From Companilactobacillus huachuanensis (lineage in GTDB: Bacteria; Bacillota; Bacilli; Lactobacillales; Lactobacillaceae): DNA of 64,000 nt. Shown here one piece after another: positions 54,813-63,515 of this stretch (position 1 is its first letter; every line of letters starts with the position of its first letter). The notes beneath the pieces are model-generated. The model was given only the letters and a program-made list of their open reading frames with translations. It was not told the origin of the DNA and ran no database searches. The translations under genes were made by a program, and so were the position numbers. The stretch is from contig NZ_BJDF01000014.1 of the NCBI RefSeq assembly GCF_005404815.1, positions 26,531-90,530 of the forward strand. The letters are read 5' to 3'.

Positions 54813-54835
54813 ACATTTTGTTAGGAGGATTATTT

Positions 54836-55594
54836 ATGAAATATACAATAAAAAAGTTAGCACAATTAGCTGGAATAAGTACGCGTACCCTGAGATATTA
54901 CGATCAAATAGACTTATTAAAACCAAATGAAGTTAATAAAAATAATTACCGAATTTATGACGAAAAAAATGTAAATAAATTACAGCAAATTATGTTTTAT
55001 CGCTCTTTGGACTTTTCCTTGGGTAAGATAAAGCAACTATTAGATGATCCGGATTTTTCAAGAATACAAGCGCTGATCGAACAGCAGCAACTGTTGCAGA
55101 CTAAACAAAAAGAAATAGATTACCTCCTAACAAGTATTGAAAAAACTATTAAAGATTATCGTGGAGAAATAAAAATGACCGATACAGAAAAATTTCAAGC
55201 ATTTAAACAACAACAACTTTCTGAAAACGAAACTAATTATAGCGAGGAGATTCGTAGTCAATATAGTGCTGAAACAATTAAAAAATCCAATCAGAAATAT
55301 GCTGATTTGAATGAAAGTGACTTTGAAAAAATGAAAGCAATTGAAAATCAGTTGATTAAAAATTTAGTGGCATTAAAGGATGAGCCTGATTTAGAGTCAG
55401 AATTAGCCAAGTACATTTATCAAGAACATAAACAGTGGCTGGAATTTACGATGTCAAATTACAATTCAGTTGTTCATCGTGGTCTAGTTGATATGTATTT
55501 GGCAGATGAACGATTTGCTAAATATTATAACGATAAGGCACAGACACCAGTTGTACAGTTGTTGCATGATGTGGTATACCGTTATACAAAATAA
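54836..55594 (+). CDS. MerR-family regulator with TipAS-like ligand domain
   Basis: A 252-residue regulator. The winged helix-turn-helix IKKLAQLAGISTRTLRYYDQIDLLKP is followed by a dimerisation coiled coil (about 75-110) and a C-terminal TipAS-type antibiotic-binding domain (about 120-250). The ATG at 54836 has GGAGG upstream. Autoactivation from the 19-base-spacer promoter is likely. TipA-like proteins respond to thiopeptides; the ligand here is unknown. Confidence 0.87.
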   Translation: MKYTIKKLAQLAGISTRTLRYYDQIDLLKPNEVNKNNYRIYDEKNVNKLQQIMFYRSLDFSLGKIKQLLDDPDFSRIQALIEQQQLLQTKQKEIDYLLTSIEKTIKDYRGEIKMTDTEKFQAFKQQQLSENETNYSEEIRSQYSAETIKKSNQKYADLNESDFEKMKAIENQLIKNLVALKDEPDLESELAKYIYQEHKQWLEFTMSNYNSVVHRGLVDMYLADERFAKYYNDKAQTPVVQLLHDVVYRYTK

Positions 55595-55611
55595 GTGATG
55601 GCGGTGATGTT

Positions 55612-56139
55612 ATGAAAGAGTGGTCAGTTCAAGAAAATGTCAAATTACGTTTGGTCGATCCAAGCGATGCTGAAAATCTTTATGAACAAATTGAAAAAAC
55701 GCGTCTCCAGTTGGCTAAGTTTATGCCTTGGGGTGATGCAACTAGATCAGTTGAAGATGAACGTGAATTTTTAAGATACTGCCAAAAGAGAATAGAAGAC
55801 CAAAAACTCTGGAATGCCAGTATTATTATTGATGGCAAAGCGGTTGGGATGATTGACCTGCATAATATCGATCGAGATAATCAACATGCTGAAGTGGGCT
55901 ATTGGCTTGGCGGAGATTATCAGGGTAACGGCGTTATGACGGCTTGCTTGAAAAAACTATTATCAATAGGATTTGATGAACTAGGATTACATAAAATTAA
56001 ACTCTTAGCTGAACATGTCAATGTTGCCAGTAATGCTGTGGCTAAAAAAGTCGGATTTGTTTTGGAAGGTCAACTAAAAGATGAGATTTACTCGGACGGA
56101 AAATTTCATAATGCCGATTTATATGCGATTGTAGAATAA
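55612..56139 (+). CDS. GNAT-family N-acetyltransferase (RimJ/RimL-like)
   Basis: A 175-residue acetyltransferase. LRLVDPSDAENLYEQI at the start, the GYWLGGDYQGNGVMTACLKKLL acetyl-CoA loop and NVASNAVAKKVGFVLEGQLKDE at the end resemble RimJ/RimL and YdaF. It lies 17 bases after merR with GGCGGTG upstream, so the two are co-transcribed. That suggests a role in the response controlled by MerR, perhaps modifying a toxic compound. Confidence 0.85.
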   Translation: MKEWSVQENVKLRLVDPSDAENLYEQIEKTRLQLAKFMPWGDATRSVEDEREFLRYCQKRIEDQKLWNASIIIDGKAVGMIDLHNIDRDNQHAEVGYWLGGDYQGNGVMTACLKKLLSIGFDELGLHKIKLLAEHVNVASNAVAKKVGFVLEGQLKDEIYSDGKFHNADLYAIVE

Positions 56140-56145
56140 TCAAAA

Positions 56146-56184
56146 AGGCACTGTAATCCAAAATCGGATTGCAGTGCCTTTTTA
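56146..56184 (+). terminator. Terminator after the GNAT gene
   Basis: AAAGGCACTGTAATCC / GGATTGCAGTGCCTTT stem plus T-tract. Closely related to the hairpin at 45916-45957. Confidence 0.85.
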
Positions 56185-56222
56185 ATTTAATGCGTGTCGA
56201 TTTCTAAAATCATATTTTTTAA

Positions 56223-56544
56223 CTAAAGGTTGAAAGTTTAGTTAAGTATGCCGTTTCCAGAGCTGAGAGTATTCAATTGCTGCGCGGAACGGCCCGAGCC
56301 ATAAAGCGGTCTCGAACCTCGGTTGAAGCCTCGCAAAACCCGTGAGTCTCCAACACGCCCGGTGGTGTAATTGCTAAAGCAATAACGCCACTTTCGCTGC
56401 AAATGAATACTCTCAGCTCTTCCAACTAGTTTATTTTTTCATGGCAGGAACAAATAAAAGGAAAACTGGTTGCTTATTTAAATAAATTTGTTCTAGGCCT
56501 GTAACAACAATGGTTATATTAGTTTTTCACCTTTCAACCTTTAG
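56223..56544 (+). mobile_element. MITE-like element, full-length type 1 (copy L, reference copy)
   Basis: The most complete copy, 322 bp: CTAAAGGTTGAAAG at the left and CTTTCAACCTTTAG at the right are a perfect inverted repeat. The core is at about 56250-56432 with all stems; the right arm holds TTATTTAAATAAATT and CCTGTAACAACAATGG. Flanks TTTTTTAA / TTTTTTTA match at 7 of 8 positions. The right flank overlaps the stop codon of the DUF975 gene. Confidence 0.9.
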
Positions 56545-56549
56545 TTTTT

Positions 56550-57257
56550 TTAAAGGTAATTAGCGTTCTTTTCAACTAAGTCACGGTAGAAGTTAACCAT
56601 AGTCAATTTGTAATATGGAAAAATCCAGATAAAGCCGATACCCAAGGTCATGGCTCCTAAAATCCACCAGCCAATAAAGCTTAATTGCAAGACGAAATAA
56701 CGCCATTTATTGCCCATCATTAATTGCTGACTTTTAGTAATATAGGTCGTTATCGAAAAGCCGTCAGTCAGACCACGATCATTGAGGTCTTTGTATACGA
56801 AGTAAGTCTGTGAATAACCAATAGCCTTGACGATTCCGGGAATAATCAACAATATTGACCAAAGCAAAGTAAACAGGCTAGTAATAATATAAAGAAAAAT
56901 CAATTGCCACCAATCAGGACTTCTGAAATAAGTGAAATTACTTTTGATTGGGTCAAATTCAAGCGTGTTGTCATCCATCCAATCCAAAGCTCTAAAATTA
57001 GCTGATTGATTAATTAGTAAGAAGACCAGACTTATTAAAAAGCTGATAATTCCAAATGAAGATCCAAATTTAGCAAAGGATTCAAAATTGTCAACATTGT
57101 ATTGTGCGCTGATATGCGTCTGTCCACTGTTATAACCAGCAGTTGTTACAAACACAATTAAAGGGATCAGATAAAGTAAGATAGCTTTTTTCCAATTACC
57201 TCGAAGCAGATTTTTAACCTCATATTTAAGTTGAGCTCTGGTACGATATGCAATCAT
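56550..57257 (-). CDS. DUF975 family membrane protein
   Basis: A 235-residue protein with about five membrane segments. It begins MIAYRTRAQLKYEVKNLLRGNWKKAI and contains LLIIPGIVKAIGYSQTYFVYKDL, typical of DUF975. The ATG at 57257 has AGAGGGGG upstream; an in-frame start 48 bases earlier is unsupported. DUF975 proteins are common in Firmicutes and have no proven function. Confidence 0.82.
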   Translation of the reverse strand: MIAYRTRAQLKYEVKNLLRGNWKKAILLYLIPLIVFVTTAGYNSGQTHISAQYNVDNFESFAKFGSSFGIISFLISLVFLLINQSANFRALDWMDDNTLEFDPIKSNFTYFRSPDWWQLIFLYIITSLFTLLWSILLIIPGIVKAIGYSQTYFVYKDLNDRGLTDGFSITTYITKSQQLMMGNKWRYFVLQLSFIGWWILGAMTLGIGFIWIFPYYKLTMVNFYRDLVEKNANYL

Positions 57258-57330
57258 AATGTGTTCCCCCTCTAAATTAATATTACGAAAATTGGTCATC
57301 TTCAAGACTGAGAATATATATTTGTACCCT

Positions 57331-57482
57331 ATAACGTGTGGTGTTAGTTAAATATTCCAGCTCTTCCGACTAATTAATAGTTAGTAATTGAATGTAAAAA
57401 TATTCAATCGCTCATCCGGCCAATTTTGAAATACAATTGAAGCGAATATTAGTAATTAATTATCAACTAGCACCATATGTAA
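57331..57482. mobile_element. Solo type-2 MITE-like element without core
   Basis: The best type-2 example: ATAACGTGTGGTGTTAGTTAA at the left and TTATCAACTAGCACCATATGT at the right are imperfect inverted repeats. The interior ATATTCCAGCTCTTCCGACT looks like the two feet of the core joined after loss of everything between. It lies in the 343-base gap before proC. Confidence 0.72.
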
Positions 57483-57600
57483 TCTATACAAAAAGAATAC
57501 ACGAATTCCGGAAGATAAGATAATTATTGCATTTGATTTGTCAGGAAAGTATCTTTTACTATAATAAGAATTATAGAACCTCGATAAAGGAGAAAATCTT

Positions 57601-58368
57601 ATGATTGGATTTATTGGTGCTGGTAGTATTGGTGGGGCCGTTATAACGGGTCTAGTAAAGAATGGTTACAATTCCGACGACATTATCGTTAAAGGTGGTC
57701 ATTCGAATCGAACAAAGCTTTTATGTGATCAATTAGGTTTCCAAATGGTCAAAAAAGTTAAACAATTGGCAGATACAGATATTATTTTCATTGCTGTTGG
57801 AGCCGACGCTTTGAACAGTGTTTTGACTGAGTTGAAAGAAATTGCTGCTGATAAATTGGTTGTAGCCTTTACAGGTAGTGCTTCTGTAACACATCTCAAG
57901 CAAGTTTTAGGAGATGTTAAAGTTGCCCATGCCATTCCTAACACACCAGTTAAAGTTGGAGCAGGTTTCACAGGAATAACTTATTCTGACGACTTTACAC
58001 CCGAAGATAAGAAAAAAATCGGTTCAGTGCTTGGTTATACTGGCCAATTGGTTGAAGTTCCGGAAGATGAGTTAGGAATCCTAGGAACCGTTGCTGGTTG
58101 TTCTCCTGCCTTCTTAGACGTCTTTATAGAAGCTTTAAGTGATGCTGGGGTAAAACATGGTCTAAGTCGTAAACTGGCTTATGACGCCGCTATTGGGATG
58201 TGTATCGGGGCTAGCAAGTTAGCTAAACAATCCGATTTGAATGTTTCAGCATTGAAAGATGAGGTTACTTCACCAGGTGGCTCAACAATTCGTGGGGTTG
58301 CAGCTCTAGAAGAATATGGATTTAGAAATGCAGTCATCAAGGCGGTTGACGCTGCCGAAAATGAATAA
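57601..58368 (+). CDS. proC: Pyrroline-5-carboxylate reductase
   Basis: Last step of proline synthesis, NAD(P)H-dependent. It has 255 residues. N-terminal Rossmann motif MIGFIGAGSIGGAVITGLV, HAIPNTPVKVGAG in the middle, and the C-terminal signature LKDEVTSPGGSTIRGVAALEE. AAAGGAG precedes the ATG. proAB is not adjacent; ornithine-derived precursor is possible. Confidence 0.95.
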   Translation: MIGFIGAGSIGGAVITGLVKNGYNSDDIIVKGGHSNRTKLLCDQLGFQMVKKVKQLADTDIIFIAVGADALNSVLTELKEIAADKLVVAFTGSASVTHLKQVLGDVKVAHAIPNTPVKVGAGFTGITYSDDFTPEDKKKIGSVLGYTGQLVEVPEDELGILGTVAGCSPAFLDVFIEALSDAGVKHGLSRKLAYDAAIGMCIGASKLAKQSDLNVSALKDEVTSPGGSTIRGVAALEEYGFRNAVIKAVDAAENE

Positions 58369-58431
58369 GTCAATTTTGGTTATAAAGACAAAAATTTACT
58401 GTTGAATAATTTTTTAATTAGAAACTAGCAA

Positions 58432-58487
58432 ACAGAAGCCATTTTAAACTTAGAAAATATGTCTAAGTAAAAATGGCTTCTGTTTTT
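58432..58487 (+). terminator. Terminator after proC
   Basis: Very long stem AGAAGCCATTTT / AAAATGGCTTCT extended by ACTTAGA / TCTAAGT, followed by T6. Confidence 0.88.
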
Positions 58488-58645
58488 TATCACCAATTAA
58501 CAAAATAGATAAACAAGAAGTTGTAAAAGTATAAAACTTAGTTACGCATGTCGCTGGTTAATAGTTGGTTTTGATATTTTAAGATTCCTAGGGATTTCAA
58601 GATATGAGTATATTAAGTTTTTCGAATAACTTGTTTATCATGGAA

Positions 58646-58815
58646 CTAGAAGGCGAAAAATCAATCTAACCATTGCTGTGACAGTTCCAAATTCAATTTA
58701 TTTTAATAGCAAAAGATCACAATTGGATATTCTTATTATTAAAAAACTAGTTGGAAGAGCTGAGAGTATTCATTTGCAGCAGATGAATACTCTCAGCTCT
58801 GGAAACGGCATATTT
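58646..58815 (-). mobile_element. MITE-like element, core reduced to outer stem (copy M)
   Basis: A reverse copy. The left part matches the type-1 arm (GGCGAAAAATC, TCTAACCATTG). The core (58746-58809) is a bare hairpin, GAGCTGAGAGTATTCAT / ATGAATACTCTCAGCTC, with an eight-base loop: hairpins I-III are all deleted while the stem stays perfect. The type-1 right terminus is missing. It lies in the 527-base gap before the ECF gene, which shows nothing else apart from the proC terminator. Confidence 0.78.
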
Positions 58816-58895
58816 AAACACTCCATAAATTTTTTTGTTCTTTAATGTGTAATCGGTTAAAATTAAGAAAAATTCATATTAGGGGGATATTTATT

Positions 58896-59489
58896 TTGCA
58901 AAAAAGAAAGGCTTATAGGACAGCGATTTTAGGCGTCTTGATTGCGATAATATTTGTTCAGTCGATGGTTCCGTTTTTAGGCTTTATACCGACCGGATTC
59001 ATAAATATTACTATTATTCATATTACAGTCATTGTCGCTGCAATCGTGTTAGGTCCAAAAGATGGGGCAATTGTTGGGTTAGTTTGGGGAATTGGTACGG
59101 TTGTCCGTGCTTTTACGAGTCCAACATCAATTATTGATACTACTGTTTTTACAAATCCAATCGTTGCCATTTTGCCAAGAATTATTGTTGGCTTAGTAGC
59201 CGGCTGGATTTACTTGTGGTTCAAACGGCACACAAATAAAAAAGTATTAGGGATGGCAATTGCATCAGCGGCAGGTTCTTTGACGAATACAGTCCTAGTT
59301 CTTGGTTTGATGAGAGTAATGTATGCCAGTGCAATGGCACAAGCCTATGCTACTCAAACAGATTTATTGAATAAGATGTTACTAGTAATCGTTGGGACAA
59401 ATGGGGTGCCTGAGATGATCGTAGCTATTATTATCGCACCAGCCATTTCGACAGCCATTCTAAAATCGAATAAATTTTTGGACAATTAA
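58896..59489 (+). CDS. ECF transporter substrate-specific (S) component
   Basis: A 197-residue membrane protein with six segments. RKAYRTAILGVLIAIIFVQSMVPF, then GPKDGAIVGLVWGIGTVVRAF and NPIVAILPRIIVGLVAGWIY, match vitamin-type ECF S-components of the PanT/FolT group. The vitamin cannot be fixed from sequence. The ATPase and T components are presumably a shared module elsewhere. It starts at a TTG nine bases after AGGGGGA. Confidence 0.8.
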   Translation: MQKRKAYRTAILGVLIAIIFVQSMVPFLGFIPTGFINITIIHITVIVAAIVLGPKDGAIVGLVWGIGTVVRAFTSPTSIIDTTVFTNPIVAILPRIIVGLVAGWIYLWFKRHTNKKVLGMAIASAAGSLTNTVLVLGLMRVMYASAMAQAYATQTDLLNKMLLVIVGTNGVPEMIVAIIIAPAISTAILKSNKFLDN

Positions 59490-59548
59490 TGAGAATCTAG
59501 TTAAATGTTAAAACTACTTATTTAATTATTCATATCATCAAAAAATAA

Positions 59549-59583
59549 ATTAGTTGGAATACTCTCAACTCTGGAAACGGCGC
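59549..59583 (-). repeat. Remnant of a structured core (copy N)
   Basis: TAGTTGGAATACTCTCAACT followed by CTGGAAACGG joins the two feet of the core, with nearly all of it deleted. It lies between the ECF gene and the second ackA. Confidence 0.6.
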
Positions 59584-59682
59584 AAAAACAAGTACAATTA
59601 GTCTAATTCATTGTAATTAAGATATAAATTAACGCATATTTTCAGAAAGTCCGGTATTCTATTATTTGGGAGCGTGATTTTG

Positions 59683-60867
59683 ATGCAAAAAACATTAGTT
59701 ATAAATGCTGGTAGTTCATCTTTAAAGTGGCAATTATTTGAAATGCCTGCTGAATCTGTTTTAGCCAATGGATTAGTAGAACGAATCAGTATGCCAGGAT
59801 CGATTTTTACAATTAAATATGGTGATCATCAAAAATTTGAGACAACAGTTGATAATTTGGACCAAGCTCATGCAGCACAAATGGTTTTTGATGAATTACA
59901 ACGTTTGGAAATAATCAAAAATTTGAACGAAATCACTGCTGTGGCTCATCGAGTTGTTGCCGGTGGTCAAGTTTTCAAATCAGCAGTTGAAGTAACACCT
60001 GAAGTTTTGAAACAAATTAAAGCACTCAGTAATTTTGCGCCATTGCATAATCCGATGGAAGCACAGGGAATCGAAACGATGGCTAAAACTTTGCCTGACG
60101 TGAAGCAATTTGCCGTCTTTGACAGTCAATTCTTTACTGATTTGCCAGAAATGAATGCTATCTACAGTTTGCCCTATGAATTAACACAGAAGTATCAAAT
60201 TCGTCGTTATGGTGAACATGGAATTTCGCACGGTTATTTAACAGGTAGAGCCGCAGAATTATTGAATAAATCTAAAGATAATATCGACCTTGTAACGATG
60301 CATCTAGGTAGTGGGGCTTCATTGGCTGCAGTGAAAAATGGTAAAGCATTCGACACCTCAATGGGTTTCACACCACTAACTGGGGTAACGATGGGAACTC
60401 GAGCAGGTGACCTAGATCCAGCCTTGGTTCCATATTTAATGCAGGAGTTGAATGTCAAAGATCCTAACGAAATCATGATGATGTTGAATCAAAAAGCTGG
60501 ATTACTTGGTGTATCAGGTATCTCACCTGATATGCGTGAGATTAAAGCTCAAGAAGAAACTAATCCACGAGCTAAATTAGCTGTCGATATTTTCGTCAAT
60601 CGAATTGTTAAGTATGCTGGAAGTTATTTGACTGAATTACATGGTGCGGATGCCTTGGTATTTGCCGGAGGAATTGGTGAACATAACGTTCAATTACGTC
60701 AAGAAATTATTGATGAACTAGCAATATTCAATGTTAAATTGGATTCAAAATTAAATGAAGCCGGTAATGAAGGCTTAATCAGTAGTCCCGATTCAGCTAT
60801 TAAAGTTTTGTTGATTCCAACAGATGAGGAACTAGCCATGGTTCGTCAGGTTGCGGCTTTACAATAA
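59683..60867 (+). CDS. ackA: Acetate kinase (second copy)
   Basis: A 394-residue acetate kinase clearly diverged from the copy at 41.5 kb. LVINAGSSSLKWQLFEMPAE, AHRVVAGG, VFDSQFF (Ser after the catalytic Asp where most have Thr), RRYGEHGISHGY, HLGSGAS and MGTRAGDLDP are visible. The ATG at 59683 follows GGGAG by ten bases. The two copies probably differ in expression or direction (acetate formation versus use). Confidence 0.94.
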   Translation: MQKTLVINAGSSSLKWQLFEMPAESVLANGLVERISMPGSIFTIKYGDHQKFETTVDNLDQAHAAQMVFDELQRLEIIKNLNEITAVAHRVVAGGQVFKSAVEVTPEVLKQIKALSNFAPLHNPMEAQGIETMAKTLPDVKQFAVFDSQFFTDLPEMNAIYSLPYELTQKYQIRRYGEHGISHGYLTGRAAELLNKSKDNIDLVTMHLGSGASLAAVKNGKAFDTSMGFTPLTGVTMGTRAGDLDPALVPYLMQELNVKDPNEIMMMLNQKAGLLGVSGISPDMREIKAQEETNPRAKLAVDIFVNRIVKYAGSYLTELHGADALVFAGGIGEHNVQLRQEIIDELAIFNVKLDSKLNEAGNEGLISSPDSAIKVLLIPTDEELAMVRQVAALQ

Positions 60868-60903
60868 ACGAGAATCCGTTGAATTATAATTTTACGATTA
60901 TAA

Positions 60904-61213
60904 CTAAAGGTTGAAAGTTTAGGTAAGTATGCCGTTTCCAGAGCTGAGAGTATTCAATTGCTGCGCGGAACGGCCCGAGCCAGAAAGCGGTCTCGAACCT
61001 CGGTTGAAGCCTCGCAAAACTCGCGAGTTTTCAACACGTCCGGTGGTGTAATTGCTGAAGCAATAACGCCACTTTCGCTGCAAATGAATACTCTCAGCTC
61101 TTCCAACTAGTTTGTTTTTTAATAGCGGAAATAAAATGAAGATTTCTGATATTTAAATAAATTAACTTTAAACCTGTGATAGCAATGGCTAGATTGATTT
61201 TTTCACCTTTCAG
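60904..61213 (+). mobile_element. MITE-like element, type-1 ends with structured core (copy O)
   Basis: Left end CTAAAGGTTGAAAG; the right end is shortened to CACCTTTCAG. The core at 60931-61110 is near consensus. Flanking 8-mers GATTATAA (60896-60903) and GATTATAG (61214-61221) match at 7 of 8 positions. It starts 36 bases after the second ackA stop codon. Confidence 0.86.
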
Positions 61214-61227
61214 GATTATAGGTAAAA

Positions 61228-61275
61228 ACAAAAAGGCATCAAACAATATAAAATGTTTGATGCCTTTTTTATTTT
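61228..61275. terminator. Terminator near the gatD end
   Basis: AAAAGGCATCAAACA / TGTTTGATGCCTTTT stem with A and T tracts, usable in both directions. Confidence 0.88.
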
Positions 61276-61306
61276 AATAACGAAATTTTTTATCAAACTT
61301 CAAACC

Positions 61307-61981
61307 TTATTTTACAGTAGCAGTAATACGTAATTTATGAGCAGCAACAATTCTGTCCGCAATAGCTTTAGCAACATTCTCATTTTTCAAGATAGGACCA
61401 TGAGAATAACTACCGATAACGTTCTTATAACGCATGCCTTCTTGTTTATCGTCGGGATTATTTCCATAACCTTCAACCATTTCACCGAATGGCTTCAAAA
61501 CAGTCTTGTCATCAAAATATGTTCGGCCACTGTGATTTTCAAAGGCACGAACGGTACCCCATTCAGTTTTGTATTCAGTATCACCAATCATTCGACTATC
61601 AGCTTTGTAAACTGTGTGGAATGGTAAAATATCAAGTCCTTGGATAGTTTGACCACCACTGGTTTCGTAATACTTACCAAGAAATTGATAGCCACCACAG
61701 ATACAAAGCATAGGTTTGTCAGCTTCAATATAGTTTTGAATTGTTTGACGATGTCTTTGGAGATCAGTAGCGACAACGGATTGTTCGAAATCTTGACCAC
61801 CACCCCAGAATAGGAAGTCATAGTCAAAGGCGTTAAATTCCATACCTAAGCTGATATTGTCGACTTCAGTATCATAGCCCTGTTCTTTAAGAAGGAAGCT
61901 GAGGATTTTAACATCGCCGCTATCTCCATATGTGTTCATTAAATCTTCGTACAAATAAGCAATTTTTATAACTTCAGTCAT
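61307..61981 (-). CDS. GatD-type glutamine amidotransferase (CobB/CobQ-like)
   Basis: A 224-residue class-I glutaminase of the kind that pairs with MurT to amidate D-glutamate in lipid II. The nucleophile is Cys95 in MLCICGGYQFLG, the histidine lies in GSYSHGPILKN, and FLFWGGGQDFEQ is near the N-terminus. In Firmicutes the gene normally follows murT; here no MurT-like gene lies upstream (pepC diverges) or downstream, so its partner must be elsewhere or it is a paralogue. Confidence 0.83.
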   Translation of the reverse strand: MTEVIKIAYLYEDLMNTYGDSGDVKILSFLLKEQGYDTEVDNISLGMEFNAFDYDFLFWGGGQDFEQSVVATDLQRHRQTIQNYIEADKPMLCICGGYQFLGKYYETSGGQTIQGLDILPFHTVYKADSRMIGDTEYKTEWGTVRAFENHSGRTYFDDKTVLKPFGEMVEGYGNNPDDKQEGMRYKNVIGSYSHGPILKNENVAKAIADRIVAAHKLRITATVK

Positions 61982-62040
61982 AATTTTTCTCCAATATAAT
62001 TAGAAATGTTGTAATATAGTTAAACAACGAGGTGATTGAA

Positions 62041-63363
62041 TTGACAAAAGAAATCAATAAAGAAATTTTAGCAGATTTTCAAGAGAACTTAAATCAAGAT
62101 GCAACTAATAATGTTCTTAAAAATTCTGTAGCACAAGTAGGAATCTTCAAAGCAACTGAGAATCCTGAGGTAAAAACGATTCTTAATCCTTCATTCAACG
62201 TGACTGTTGATACAGGAAAGGTATCCGACCAGAAGCATTCTGGCCGTTGCTGGTTGTTCTCAGCATTGAATACTTTGAGAACCGAATTCGCCAACAAAAA
62301 TAATATTAAGGATTTTGAATTGTCACAAAATTACCTTTCATTTTATGACCGTTTAGAAAAATCCAATTATTTTTATCAAGAAATTTTAGAAACCGCAACT
62401 TTGCCAGTAGATGATCGTAAAGTTAATTCCTTATTCACTTCTCCAAATGGTGATGGTGGTTTGTGGCAGAATGCGGCCAATTTGATTAAAAAATATGGTG
62501 TCGTTCCCAATTATGTGATGCCTGAGACAGTCGTTTCTGATAGTACAACTGAATTCGATGATATTTTGGGCAAGATGTTGCGTAAAAATGGTATCGAATT
62601 ACGTCAAATGGTTCAGGATAAGGCTTCACAAGAAAAACTTGATCAACGTGTTTCTGAAATGATGGCCGAAGTATATAAACTCTGTGTTTATTCATTTGGA
62701 GTTCCGCCAACAGATTTTGAACTTTCATTGCAAACTGACAATGACAAGTTGATTGAAGAATCAAAAATTACACCTAAAGAATTTCTAAAACGTTACTTCA
62801 CGATGAATGTTGATGATTATGTTGACCTTGTTAATGCACCGCAAGCCAGCAAAAAATATCATCAAGTATATTCAATCGATACTGAGGGTGACATGGTAGG
62901 TGGAAATACTCAAAAATTCCTCAACTTACCAATGGAACGTCTCCAAGAAGTGGCCATTGCACAATTGAAGAGTAATAGTCCTATCTGGTTTGGTAATGAT
63001 GTTACTGAAGATTCTGACCGACCAAAAGGTTATTTGATGGGTAATATTTATCAATATGACAATCTTTTTGGAATCGATTCTCAAATGAGTAAGGGTGAAA
63101 GACTCGACTATTGGCAAGGTGCAGTTTCTCATGCAATGACGCTAACAGGGGTTAATCTCGTCAACGGTCAACCAAATCGTTGGAAGGTTGAAAATTCCTG
63201 GGGTGAAAAATATGGTGAGAAAGGTTATTACACCATGGATCAGAAGTGGTTTGAAGACTACGTTTATGATGTTGTCATCAACAAGAGATTTTTGACCAAG
63301 GAAGAAATTGCTGAATATGAACAAGAACCAGTCGTATTGCCTGCTTGGGACGCTTTAGCCTAA
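62041..63363 (+). CDS. pepC: Aminopeptidase C (bleomycin-hydrolase family)
   Basis: A 440-residue papain-fold aminopeptidase, part of the peptide-use system of lactobacilli. Catalytic Cys70 in DQKHSGRCWLFSALNTLR, His in QGAVSHAMTLTGV and Asn in NRWKVENSWGEKYGEKGYY. The TTG at 62041 lies six bases after GAGGTG; the GTG at 62032 overlaps that site. The C-terminal LPAWDALA matches the self-processing end of the family. Confidence 0.95.
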   Translation: MTKEINKEILADFQENLNQDATNNVLKNSVAQVGIFKATENPEVKTILNPSFNVTVDTGKVSDQKHSGRCWLFSALNTLRTEFANKNNIKDFELSQNYLSFYDRLEKSNYFYQEILETATLPVDDRKVNSLFTSPNGDGGLWQNAANLIKKYGVVPNYVMPETVVSDSTTEFDDILGKMLRKNGIELRQMVQDKASQEKLDQRVSEMMAEVYKLCVYSFGVPPTDFELSLQTDNDKLIEESKITPKEFLKRYFTMNVDDYVDLVNAPQASKKYHQVYSIDTEGDMVGGNTQKFLNLPMERLQEVAIAQLKSNSPIWFGNDVTEDSDRPKGYLMGNIYQYDNLFGIDSQMSKGERLDYWQGAVSHAMTLTGVNLVNGQPNRWKVENSWGEKYGEKGYYTMDQKWFEDYVYDVVINKRFLTKEEIAEYEQEPVVLPAWDALA

Positions 63364-63367
63364 AATT

Positions 63368-63490
63368 TTCCGACAGAGGAGCGGACACGATCTTCGATTT
63401 TGATCCGAAAATCGCGTCTCAAAAGACGCCCTGTGCCGTAAGGGTAAATGACCTAACCTCACTTTTACTACGGGCTCCATCCCTTATGTC
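63368..63490 (+). repeat. Degenerate structured core (copy Q)
   Basis: Keeps the segment GATCCGAAAATCGCGTCTCA seen in copy J, a weak hairpin III (GTAAGG / CCTAAC) and partial outer pairing (GGAGC / GCTCC). Both feet have decayed. It directly follows the pepC stop codon. Confidence 0.5.
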
Positions 63491-63515
63491 ATCTGGCTAA
63501 TGTCTTTAAGCTACC

